Positions 1 to 5,162 of a stretch of 5,170 nt of DNA are shown here, piece after piece. The position numbers were made by a program, and so were the translations under genes. Positions within the stretch are counted from its first letter, which is position 1, and each line of letters starts with the position of its first letter. Under the pieces are notes generated by a model, which was not told the origin of the DNA, ran no database searches, and saw only the letters and a program-made list of their open reading frames with translations. Location: positions 1 to 5,170 of the forward strand of contig JAIRRF010000154.1 of the NCBI GenBank assembly GCA_031256115.1, given 5' to 3'. Source of the DNA: Treponema sp. (GTDB lineage: Bacteria; Spirochaetota; Spirochaetia; Treponematales; Breznakiellaceae).

Positions 1-16
1 AAGGATCCGTAAAACC

Positions 17-50
17 GTAGAATTTTGCAGTTTTTACTGCAAGATTCTAC
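17..50. repeat. 14-bp inverted repeat / stem-loop
   Basis: The arms GTAGAATTTTGCAG (17-30) and CTGCAAGATTCTAC (37-50) pair over 14 bp with one G-U wobble (24 with 43) and a 6-base loop at 31-36. The stem is too long to be chance in 100 bases. No U-tract follows (the next bases are AAGTCCG), so it is not a standard intrinsic terminator, although it could still mark the 3' end of an upstream gene lying outside the window. It could also be one copy of a dispersed intergenic repeat. The structure is certain; the role is not. Confidence 0.7.
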
Positions 51-51
51 A

Positions 52-83
52 AGTCCGACAGGCTCCTGGGAACCTGCCGGATT
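52..83. repeat. second tandem stem-loop before the XylF-like gene
   Basis: Positions 52-62 pair with 73-83 (core CCGACAGG against CCTGCCGG) over 11 positions, with one A-C mismatch (58/77), one G-U pair (53/82) and a 10-base loop at 63-72. It follows directly on the stem-loop at 17-50, and its 3' arm ends 17 bases before the called start of the next gene. A purine stretch GGGAA lies in the loop at 68-72. It may be a leader structure or part of the same repeat unit as the preceding hairpin. The sequence alone does not decide. Confidence 0.5.
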
Positions 84-100
84 GTATAAGCTCCTTCTTT

Positions 101-1111
101 TTGGTGTTGCTCCTGGCAGCTCTTTTTCTTCCGGGCTGTGGTGTATCGAAGGATCCTGACCAATCAAAAGATGAAGTTACCATAGGATTTGCTATGGATT
201 CTCTGGTAGAAGAACGCTGGACAAAGGACAGGAATATCTTTATTTCCGCCGCCCAAAGAAGAGGCGCAAAGGTTATTGTCCAGTTTGGGGAAAGAAGCGC
301 TGTCAAACAGGAAGCTCAGATAAATTATTTAATGGAACAAGGCATGGACGTACTGGTTCTTATTACCAGTGATCCTCATTTCCTGACAAAAGCGGTTTTG
401 GATGTCCGCCGAAAACGCATTCCGGTTCTGCTCTATGAACGGCTTGTATATAATGCGGGAGCAAATCTTCTTTTAGGTTATGACGGGCAGCTTGTGGGGT
501 CCATGCAGGCCAGGGAAATGCTTAATCGGATTGAAAAAGGAACTATCCTGCTTTATAACGGGCAGACCAGAGACTTTTACGCCAGGGAGGTCAACCGGGG
601 CATTATGACAGTCCTGACAGAACCGCTGTTAACCGGGGATATTGTTATCGCGGAAGATTACTGGCCGCCCAGCTCCCGCCCGGAGGATGCTTTTCAATTT
701 GTAACTGCTTATCTTGAAAATAATCCTCCCATGGACGGAATAATCGCAATTAATGATCTTCAGGCAGAAGCAATTATTCAGGCCCTGGCATTAAAACGCC
801 TGGCAGGGAAAGTAATTGTAATAGGTGCTGATGCTGATTTGGCCGCCTGCCAGCGTATTGTCGGAGGAACCCAGGCCGTGACGGTATACAAACCTATCAA
901 TACCATTGCTGCAACCGCAGTAGATCTTGCCATTGACCTGGCCCGGGATTACCGTTTTACCATTCATTACGGCATTAATGACGGTTTGTCCCGAATCCCC
1001 TATTACCGGCTTACTCCGCTAGTGGTAACCGCAGATAACATGGAAGAAACAGTAATTAAGGACGGATTCCATTTACGGGATGAAATATACCGGAATTGGA
1101 TCCCCGATTAA
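101..1111 (+). CDS. XylF-like sugar-binding lipoprotein
   Basis: This is a periplasmic-binding-protein type 1 (Peripla_BP_4) lipoprotein of the D-xylose-binding XylF group, about 336 aa. The N-terminus is a hydrophobic stretch ending in lipobox LPGC, with lipidated Cys at residue 13, so the mature protein should be membrane-anchored and outward-facing. XylF hallmarks seen are IGFAMDSLVEERW (28-40), YERL (112-115), the ND pair at 218-219, GADADLAACQRI (242-253) and TVYKPI (261-266). Compared with my recollection of E. coli XylF, Asp before Arg in the YDR motif is Glu113, the DNNA motif reads DFYA (158-161), and the pocket Trp of the DGWLPE segment is Ser192. Asn218, Asp244 and Lys264 are kept. 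The ligand may therefore not be xylose. The TTG start at 101 has no Shine-Dalgarno and gives a signal peptide with no positive charge. The frame stays open to the window edge and a one-base frameshift at 98-102 is possible. The nearest transporter genes are mglBAC, 231 bp downstream. It could be an alternative binding protein for that transporter or a sensor lipoprotein. Confidence 0.85.
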   Translation: MVLLLAALFLPGCGVSKDPDQSKDEVTIGFAMDSLVEERWTKDRNIFISAAQRRGAKVIVQFGERSAVKQEAQINYLMEQGMDVLVLITSDPHFLTKAVLDVRRKRIPVLLYERLVYNAGANLLLGYDGQLVGSMQAREMLNRIEKGTILLYNGQTRDFYAREVNRGIMTVLTEPLLTGDIVIAEDYWPPSSRPEDAFQFVTAYLENNPPMDGIIAINDLQAEAIIQALALKRLAGKVIVIGADADLAACQRIVGGTQAVTVYKPINTIAATAVDLAIDLARDYRFTIHYGINDGLSRIPYYRLTPLVVTADNMEETVIKDGFHLRDEIYRNWIPD

Positions 1112-1123
1112 AAAGCATGGGAT

Positions 1124-1131
1124 TTCCGGAA
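1124..1131. other. short palindrome TTCCGGAA
   Basis: A perfect 8-bp palindrome, extending with one mismatch to 14 bp (1121-1134), lies just after the stop of the XylF-like gene and about 130 bases upstream of the mgl promoter. It has no loop, so it would act as a protein-binding site rather than an RNA hairpin, if it acts at all. The rest of 1135-1230 is T-rich, with T-runs at 1162-1167, 1173-1177 and 1183-1188, and carries no gene or strong stem that I can see. Confidence 0.2.
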
Positions 1132-1230
1132 TTCGACCGAAGCTTATTGGGTTCTCTTCACTTTTTTATGTATTTTTACGGGTTTTTTGCTATTCAATCC
1201 CAAAGCAAAACTGACTTGTTAATATTTTCC

Positions 1231-1247
1231 TATAGCATAGAACTATA
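1231..1247. promoter_or_regulatory. candidate operator, TATAG-N7-CTATA inverted repeat
   Basis: TATAG at 1231-1235 and its complement CTATA at 1243-1247 are separated by 7 bases. The repeat is centred about 55 bases upstream of the predicted mglB transcription start, just before the -35 box, where an activator would typically sit. The arms are short and the region is AT-rich, so chance is a real possibility. It does not resemble the GalR/GalS or CRP consensus. Confidence 0.2.
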
Positions 1248-1258
1248 TTCCTTTAAAC

Positions 1259-1287
1259 TAGACTGTACAATTATTCTATCTTATACT
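1259..1287 (+). promoter_or_regulatory. mglBAC promoter, sigma70 type
   Basis: The -35 box TAGACT (1259-1264, four of six matches to TTGACA) and the -10 box TATACT (1282-1287, five of six matches to TATAAT) are separated by exactly 17 bases in AT-rich DNA. Transcription should start near 1294, giving a leader of about 49 bases before the mglB GTG. It is the best -35/-10 pair I can find in the intergenic gap. No extended -10 TG is present. Its presence suggests that mglBAC is transcribed independently of the upstream XylF-like gene. Confidence 0.6.
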
Positions 1288-1291
1288 ATAT

Positions 1292-1313
1292 CGGAGTTCG
1301 TCTTTGAGTTCCG
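1292..1313 (+). other. weak leader stem-loop in the mglB 5' UTR
   Basis: Positions 1292-1299 pair with 1306-1313 over 8 bp, including two G-U pairs, around a 6-base loop. The stem would lie at the extreme 5' end of the predicted mglB transcript, a position that can protect an mRNA from decay. It leaves the Shine-Dalgarno at 1331-1336 free. The stem is weak and may be fortuitous. Confidence 0.25.
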
Positions 1314-1330
1314 GTAAAACCATTTTTTTC

Positions 1331-1336
1331 AGGAGG
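1331..1336 (+). promoter_or_regulatory. mglB ribosome binding site (AGGAGG)
   Basis: A perfect AGGAGG sits six A residues before the GTG at 1343. It decides the start. An in-frame TTG at 1304 would add 13 residues, but it has no Shine-Dalgarno and would put a charged stretch in front of a signal peptide that already begins ideally with MKK. Confidence 0.9.
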
Positions 1337-1342
1337 AAAAAA

Positions 1343-2353
1343 GTGAAAAAAGCTATGTTTATTTTCCTTATCGTTGCTTTGGCCTTCTCTTTCGCGGCAT
1401 GTGCGCCCAAGAGCAGCAGTGCAGGCGGCGGCGGCGGACAACCCAGCATTGGGGTGACCATCTACAAATTTGACGACACCTTTATGTCCTACGTCCGGAA
1501 TAATATCCAGTCAAATGCTGCGGGCAAAGCTAATGTGGATGTGGTTGACTCCCAGAACAGCCAGCCCATGCAGAACGACCAGGTTGATGCATTCATTTCC
1601 AGAAAAGTTAATTCTATGGCAATCAACTCTGTAGACCGGACTGCTGCTGCGTCGATCATCGAAAAAGCCAGGGGCGCAAATATCCCCGTAGTATTCTTTA
1701 ACCGGGAACCCATGCCTGAAGATATGGCATCCTGGGACAAAGTATACTATGTTGGCGCCAAAGCTGAGGAATCCGGTACCATGCAGGGCAGTATTGCCGT
1801 TGACTGGTGGCTCGCCAACAAGGGAAAGGATCAGGTACTCCGCTATATCATGCTTAGAGGAGAACCCGGCCACCAGGACGCTGAACTCCGCAGGGAATAT
1901 GCCATTAAAGCGGTTACCGATGCCGGAATCAAGGTAGAATGCCTGGCCGAAGATTATGCCAACTGGGATCGCCCCAAGGCAGTAGAAAAAATGGATGCTT
2001 TCTGGGCCCAATTTGGCGACAGAATTGACATGGTATTTGCCAACAACGACGATATGGCTCTTGGCGCCATTGAATCCCTTAAGAACGTTGGTTTTTTCCA
2101 GGGTGGAAGATACATGCCCGTACTGGGTGTTGACGCCACCGCCCCTGCTCTCGCAGCCCTGGAAGAAGGCACCCTTTTGGGCACTGTTCTTAATGATGCG
2201 GACAACCAGGGAAAAGCTACTTTCGATTTAGCCTTTGCCCTTGCTACAGGAAATAGTGCTTCCAGCGCCGGCTGGACCATCAGCGATGGTAAGTACATTT
2301 GGGTACCTTATCAAAAGGTAACTATTGATAACTACAGGCAGTACATGAAATAG
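1343..2353 (+). CDS. mglB: galactose/glucose-binding lipoprotein MglB
   Basis: This is the high-affinity galactose/glucose receptor of the mgl ABC transporter, 336 aa, translated from GTG. The signal peptide starts MKK, has a hydrophobic core and ends in lipobox FAAC, with lipidated Cys20. A flexible linker with five glycines (28-32, a GGC codon run) leads to the binding domain from about residue 35. Motifs closely match E. coli MglB: IGVTIYKFDDTF (36-47), AINSVD (93-98), PVVFFN (115-120), GEPGHQDAELR (173-183), NWD (207-209), ANNDDMALGA (233-242), GVDA (262-265) and TVLNDADNQ (281-289). The sugar-contact residues all appear intact: Asp45, Phe47, Asn95, His177, Asp179, Arg183, Trp208, Asn235, Asp264 and Asn284. 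The E. coli calcium loop (DLNKDG region) is missing: KGKDQV leads straight into LRYIMLRGEP. The lipid anchor fits a spirochaete. The gene has its own promoter and is followed by a strong stem-loop before mglA, which suggests it is expressed above the rest of the operon. Glucose or galactose as ligand is inferred from the conserved pocket. Confidence 0.95.
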   Translation: MKKAMFIFLIVALAFSFAACAPKSSSAGGGGGQPSIGVTIYKFDDTFMSYVRNNIQSNAAGKANVDVVDSQNSQPMQNDQVDAFISRKVNSMAINSVDRTAAASIIEKARGANIPVVFFNREPMPEDMASWDKVYYVGAKAEESGTMQGSIAVDWWLANKGKDQVLRYIMLRGEPGHQDAELRREYAIKAVTDAGIKVECLAEDYANWDRPKAVEKMDAFWAQFGDRIDMVFANNDDMALGAIESLKNVGFFQGGRYMPVLGVDATAPALAALEEGTLLGTVLNDADNQGKATFDLAFALATGNSASSAGWTISDGKYIWVPYQKVTIDNYRQYMK

Positions 2354-2361
2354 CTTTCAGG

Positions 2362-2402
2362 CTTATCCTTATTGACCCGAAATAGTAAGATATTAGGGTA
2401 AG
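2362..2402 (+). other. stem overlapping the mglB-mglA hairpin
   Basis: Positions 2362-2369 pair with 2395-2402 over 8 bp with one G-U pair, enclosing 25 bases. The 3' arm uses 2401-2402, the first two bases of the main hairpin's 5' arm, so the two stems nearly stack and cannot both form completely. It begins 8 bases after the mglB stop codon, where a terminating ribosome would cover its 5' arm. It may be a simple extension of the 3' UTR structure. Confidence 0.35.
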
Positions 2403-2440
2403 GGATGTGTGGAAGACATTCCGCACATCCCTCTATTTTA
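2401..2440 (+). terminator. mglB-mglA intercistronic stem-loop, likely attenuator
   Basis: The arms AGGGATGTGTGGAA (2401-2414) and TTCCGCACATCCCT (2419-2432) form a 14-bp stem with one G-U wobble and a GACA tetraloop (2415-2418). The following bases, CTATTTTAATT, are only a partial U-tract, so complete termination is unlikely. Such structures after a binding-protein gene typically cause partial termination or protect the upstream mRNA from 3' exonucleases, so that more binding protein is made than ATPase and permease. It ends 25 bases before the mglA ATG and leaves the mglA Shine-Dalgarno at 2447-2450 unpaired. Confidence 0.75.
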
Positions 2441-2446
2441 ATTAGC

Positions 2447-2450
2447 GGAG
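2447..2450 (+). promoter_or_regulatory. mglA ribosome binding site (GGAG)
   Basis: GGAG followed by seven bases precedes the ATG at 2458, confirming that start. It lies just downstream of the intercistronic stem-loop, so it should be accessible in read-through transcripts. Confidence 0.75.
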
Positions 2451-2457
2451 AAAGCTG

Positions 2458-3972
2458 ATGGTAGATGGAAATTATGTCCTTCAGGTGAAAAATCTTTCAA
2501 AAGCATTTCCGGGTGTCCGGGCATTGCATAATGTTTCTGTTGATGTTAAACCGGGCATCGTTCATGCCCTGATGGGCGAAAATGGTGCAGGAAAATCCAC
2601 CCTGATGAAATGCCTCTTTGGTATTTATACGCCCGATTCGGGCGAAATATTTCTGAATGAAAAAAAAGTAAAATTTGATAATTCCAAACAGGCCTTAGAT
2701 GCAGGAATTTCAATGATCCACCAGGAACTGCTGCCGGTACCTCTTCGCAGTGTTATGGAAAATCTATGGCTTGGACGTTTTCCCAAATATTCCATTGGAC
2801 CCATTAAGCTGATTGATCATAAAAAAATGTACAACGATACAGTAGCGCTCTTTAAAGATCTGGAAATGGAAATTCCCGCCAAAGTGTGGGTCAGGGATCT
2901 GTCGGTATCAAAGGTACAATCCCTGGAAATTGCCAAAGCGGTATCACAGAATGCCAAGGTAATCATCATGGATGAACCCACATCATCCCTGACTGAACAT
3001 GAAGTATCCCAGTTGTTTACTATTATCAGACGGCTTCGCGATCAGGGTGTTGCGATTATATATATTTCCCATAAAATAGAAGAAATACTTAATATTGCCG
3101 ATGAGGTTTCCATCATGCGTGACGGTCAGCACATTGGAACCTTCCTTTCAAAAGACCTGACTACAGACTTAATAATTAAACGTATGGTAGGAAGGGATTT
3201 AACCCACCGGTTCCCTTCAAAAACAAATGTTCCGGGACAACCGATACTTGAAGTAAAAAATCTTACTTCAGCCAATGATCATTCTTTCAAGGATGTCAGT
3301 TTTAATGTCAGAAATGGTGAAATATTCGGTATCGGAGGGCTGGTAGGAGCCCAGCGGACAGAACTGGTGGAGTCCCTTTTTGGGCTTAGGTCTGTTAAGA
3401 GCGGTACTGTTTCGATTAACGGCCAGGAAACGGTAATAAAATCTGCCGCTCAGGCCAAACTAAAGAAACTTGCCCTGGTAACGGAAGAAAGACGGGTTAC
3501 GGGGATTATCCCCATGCGGTCCGTTAAGGATAATATGATCCTGGCTAATCTAAAAAAATATGTAGGTAAATTAGGACTTATTGATGAACGAAAGGGCGAA
3601 AGCGATACTCAAAAAAGCATTGAAACCCTAAATGTCAGAACACCTTCAATCAAAACCCTGATTAGGGATCTTTCAGGCGGAAATCAGCAGAAGGTGCTAT
3701 TTGCCCGGTGGTTTTTAACTGAACCGGACATCCTTATTCTCGATGAACCTACCAGGGGCATAGATGTCGGGGCAAAATATGAAATTTATAACATCATCAT
3801 AGGGCTGGCTAAAGAAGGAAAAACTGTAATAATGATCACCTCTGAAATGCCCGAACTTTTGGGAATCTCGGACCGGATTATGGTCATGTGCGAGGGTAAA
3901 GTCGCCGGTATAGTGGAAGCTAAAGACACTACCCAGGAAGAAATTATGCGTTTGGCAACTAAATTCATGTAG
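2458..3972 (+). CDS. mglA: galactose/glucose ABC transporter ATPase MglA (double NBD)
   Basis: This is the cytoplasmic ATPase of the mgl importer, 504 aa, a fused double nucleotide-binding-domain protein of the MglA/RbsA/XylG type with the usual family length. NBD1 has Walker A GENGAGKST (40-48), Q-loop Gln89, the degenerate signature LSVSKVQ (148-154), Walker B IIMDEP (169-174) with catalytic Glu173, and H-loop His205. NBD2 starts near residue 240. It has the degenerate Walker A GLVGAQRTE (294-302), the strong signature LSGGNQQK (405-412) and Walker B ILILDEP (425-431). The NBD2 switch position reads TSEMPELLG, with Ser in place of His, as is normal for this family. The asymmetric pair of sites is therefore typical, not damage. 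It hydrolyses ATP to drive sugar import through MglC. The stop codon is followed 9 bp later by the mglC ATG, indicating translational coupling. RbsA or XylG would share most motifs; assignment as MglA rests on the neighbours. Confidence 0.95.
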   Translation: MVDGNYVLQVKNLSKAFPGVRALHNVSVDVKPGIVHALMGENGAGKSTLMKCLFGIYTPDSGEIFLNEKKVKFDNSKQALDAGISMIHQELLPVPLRSVMENLWLGRFPKYSIGPIKLIDHKKMYNDTVALFKDLEMEIPAKVWVRDLSVSKVQSLEIAKAVSQNAKVIIMDEPTSSLTEHEVSQLFTIIRRLRDQGVAIIYISHKIEEILNIADEVSIMRDGQHIGTFLSKDLTTDLIIKRMVGRDLTHRFPSKTNVPGQPILEVKNLTSANDHSFKDVSFNVRNGEIFGIGGLVGAQRTELVESLFGLRSVKSGTVSINGQETVIKSAAQAKLKKLALVTEERRVTGIIPMRSVKDNMILANLKKYVGKLGLIDERKGESDTQKSIETLNVRTPSIKTLIRDLSGGNQQKVLFARWFLTEPDILILDEPTRGIDVGAKYEIYNIIIGLAKEGKTVIMITSEMPELLGISDRIMVMCEGKVAGIVEAKDTTQEEIMRLATKFM

Positions 3973-3975
3973 GAG
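3971..3975 (+). promoter_or_regulatory. mglC ribosome binding site (AGGAG) overlapping the mglA stop
   Basis: AGGAG shares its first two bases with the TAG stop of mglA (3970-3972) and lies six bases before the mglC ATG at 3982. The arrangement favours translational coupling of ATPase and permease and fixes the mglC start. Confidence 0.85.
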
Positions 3976-3981
3976 AAACCT

Positions 3982-5091
3982 ATGGAACAAAAAAAGTTTA
4001 AATTTGACATCAGTGCAAAAGACATCAGGAGTTTTGCCGTCCAACGTGCTATTTTTCTGGTGTTTATTGGATTGATTATAATGATTCATATTTATTCTGT
4101 GGTTTTCCGCGGAGGGCAGCCATTCTTTTCCTGGAGCAATTTAATAAATATTCTGAACATGTCTTCCACCAGGATTATTATTGCCATGGGCATGGGCGGT
4201 GTTCTTATTACCGCCGGTGTTGATCTTTCCTGCGGGCGCCAGGTTGGCCTGGCGGCGGTTATTTCCGCTTCTTTGCTCCAGTCATTAACCTATTCCCGGC
4301 GTATGTACCCGGATTTGGCTGAATTGCCATTAATAGTTCCTATCATTATCGCCATGCTGGTATGCGGTGTTTTTGGCTTTATTAACGGCTGGATTACCGC
4401 TAAATTAAAAATCCCCGCTTTTATTGCAACCCTTGGGTCCATGGTAGCGGTCTGGGGTGCCTGTTCTTTGTATTTCGACCGTCCCCCTTATGGCGCCCAG
4501 CCTATTGGCGGTTTAGATTCGCGATTTAGTACTCTTGGGTCTAACTCTATCCGTTATCTGGAAGGACACGGACTAGTACTGGGGCCGAATCCCCCCGGGT
4601 TTTCCGGAGAAATGTGGAAATTCCCAATCAATTATATTGTTATTATTGCTCTTCTGGTTACGGTGTTTATTTACATCCTCTATAATAAAACCACCTATGG
4701 CAAAAATATTTATGCCATCGGGGGCAATCCGGAGGCAGCAAGAGTTTCCGGGGTAAATGTAGAACGAACCTTGATGGTCGTTTATACCTTGGCTGCAATG
4801 CTTTATGGTTTGGGTGGAACCCTGGAAGCGGCCAGAACCGGCGGCGCTACAAATAACTATGGCACAGGCTATGAGCTGGATGCAATTGCCGCCTGTGTAG
4901 TAGGGGGCGTTTCCAACATGGGCGGTATAGGTACCGTACCGGGAATTGTTATAGGGGTATTGCTTTTCAGTGTAATCAACTACGGCCTTACCTTTATTAA
5001 TATGTCGCCTTATTGGCAGCAGATTGTAAAGGGGGCAATTATCATTGTTGCAGTGGCCCTGGACATCAGAAAATACCTGAAAAAACGGTAG
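3982..5091 (+). CDS. mglC: galactose/glucose ABC transporter permease MglC
   Basis: This is the inner-membrane permease of the mgl system (BPD_transp_2 family), 369 aa, compared with about 336 for E. coli MglC. After a charged cytoplasmic start, hydrophobic segments lie near residues 24-41, 64-83, 87-100, 117-138, 147-165, 216-233, 265-285, 302-335 and 348-363. Family motifs include RIIIAMGMGGVLITAGVDLS (64-83), a GRQVGLAA block directly after it, INGWITA, and the cytoplasmic coupling-loop sequence GGNPEAARVSGVNV (247-260) expected to contact MglA. They also include GATNNYGTGYELDAIAACVVGGVS and the PYWQQIVKGAIIIVAVALD block near the C-terminus. Most of the extra length comes from a lengthened external loop at about 186-213, rich in Gly, Pro and Ser, and from a slightly longer N-terminus. 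Two copies presumably form the channel. The close match in the YELDAIAACVVGG region favours MglC over RbsC or XylH. Confidence 0.93.
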   Translation: MEQKKFKFDISAKDIRSFAVQRAIFLVFIGLIIMIHIYSVVFRGGQPFFSWSNLINILNMSSTRIIIAMGMGGVLITAGVDLSCGRQVGLAAVISASLLQSLTYSRRMYPDLAELPLIVPIIIAMLVCGVFGFINGWITAKLKIPAFIATLGSMVAVWGACSLYFDRPPYGAQPIGGLDSRFSTLGSNSIRYLEGHGLVLGPNPPGFSGEMWKFPINYIVIIALLVTVFIYILYNKTTYGKNIYAIGGNPEAARVSGVNVERTLMVVYTLAAMLYGLGGTLEAARTGGATNNYGTGYELDAIAACVVGGVSNMGGIGTVPGIVIGVLLFSVINYGLTFINMSPYWQQIVKGAIIIVAVALDIRKYLKKR

Positions 5092-5112
5092 CAGACTTTA
5101 CGAACATAAAGC

Positions 5113-5162
5113 AGGGAGTGGTTGTCCGAAAAGTTATTCAAACATATCAGGCACCACCCCCT
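5113..5162 (+). terminator. long-loop inverted repeat after mglC, possible operon terminator
   Basis: AGGGAGTGGT (5113-5122) pairs with ACCACCCCCT (5153-5162) over 10 positions with one A-C mismatch (5117/5158), enclosing a 30-base region. It begins 21 bases after the mglC stop. The bases after the stem, AACAGTTT, reach the window edge, so any U-tract is cut off. The loop is long for an intrinsic terminator, so an intergenic repeat unit is equally possible. No further gene start is visible in 5092-5170. Confidence 0.4.

Noticed and set aside
1..12. Possible last codons of an upstream gene (AAG GAT CCG TAA) before the first stem-loop
   Set aside because: Three codons and a stop are not enough to claim a gene, though the placement before a hairpin is suggestive.
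85..90. TATAAG as a -10 box for the XylF-like gene
   Set aside because: There is no acceptable -35 box 16-18 bases upstream (GCTCCT at the 17-base spacing), and it lies inside the likely signal-peptide coding region.
34..306. Minus-strand open frame of 90 codons over the 5' end of the XylF-like gene
   Set aside because: It runs antisense through a clear coding region and the hairpins, and has no recognisable motif or ribosome site.
1113..1188. Terminator after the XylF-like gene
   Set aside because: Several T-runs are present, but the only stem in front of them is a four-base AAGC/GCTT pairing with poor interior pairing, too weak to call.
1096..1317. 73-codon frame across the intergenic gap
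   Set aside because: It overlaps the end of the XylF-like gene, covers the AT-rich promoter region, has no Shine-Dalgarno, and encodes a composition-driven Phe/Ser/Ile-rich peptide.
1424..1438. GGC repeat as a phase-variable microsatellite
   Set aside because: It is a trinucleotide run encoding a glycine linker. Changes in copy number would keep the frame, so it cannot switch the gene off.
1511..2011. 166-codon minus-strand frame within mglB
   Set aside because: It is fully contained in the opposite strand of mglB, which matches its family along its whole length. It is a codon-bias shadow.
3337..3363. Degenerate second Walker A (GLVGAQRTE) in MglA as a sign of a broken ATPase
   Set aside because: The MglA/RbsA/XylG family normally has a non-canonical second Walker A, so this is typical.
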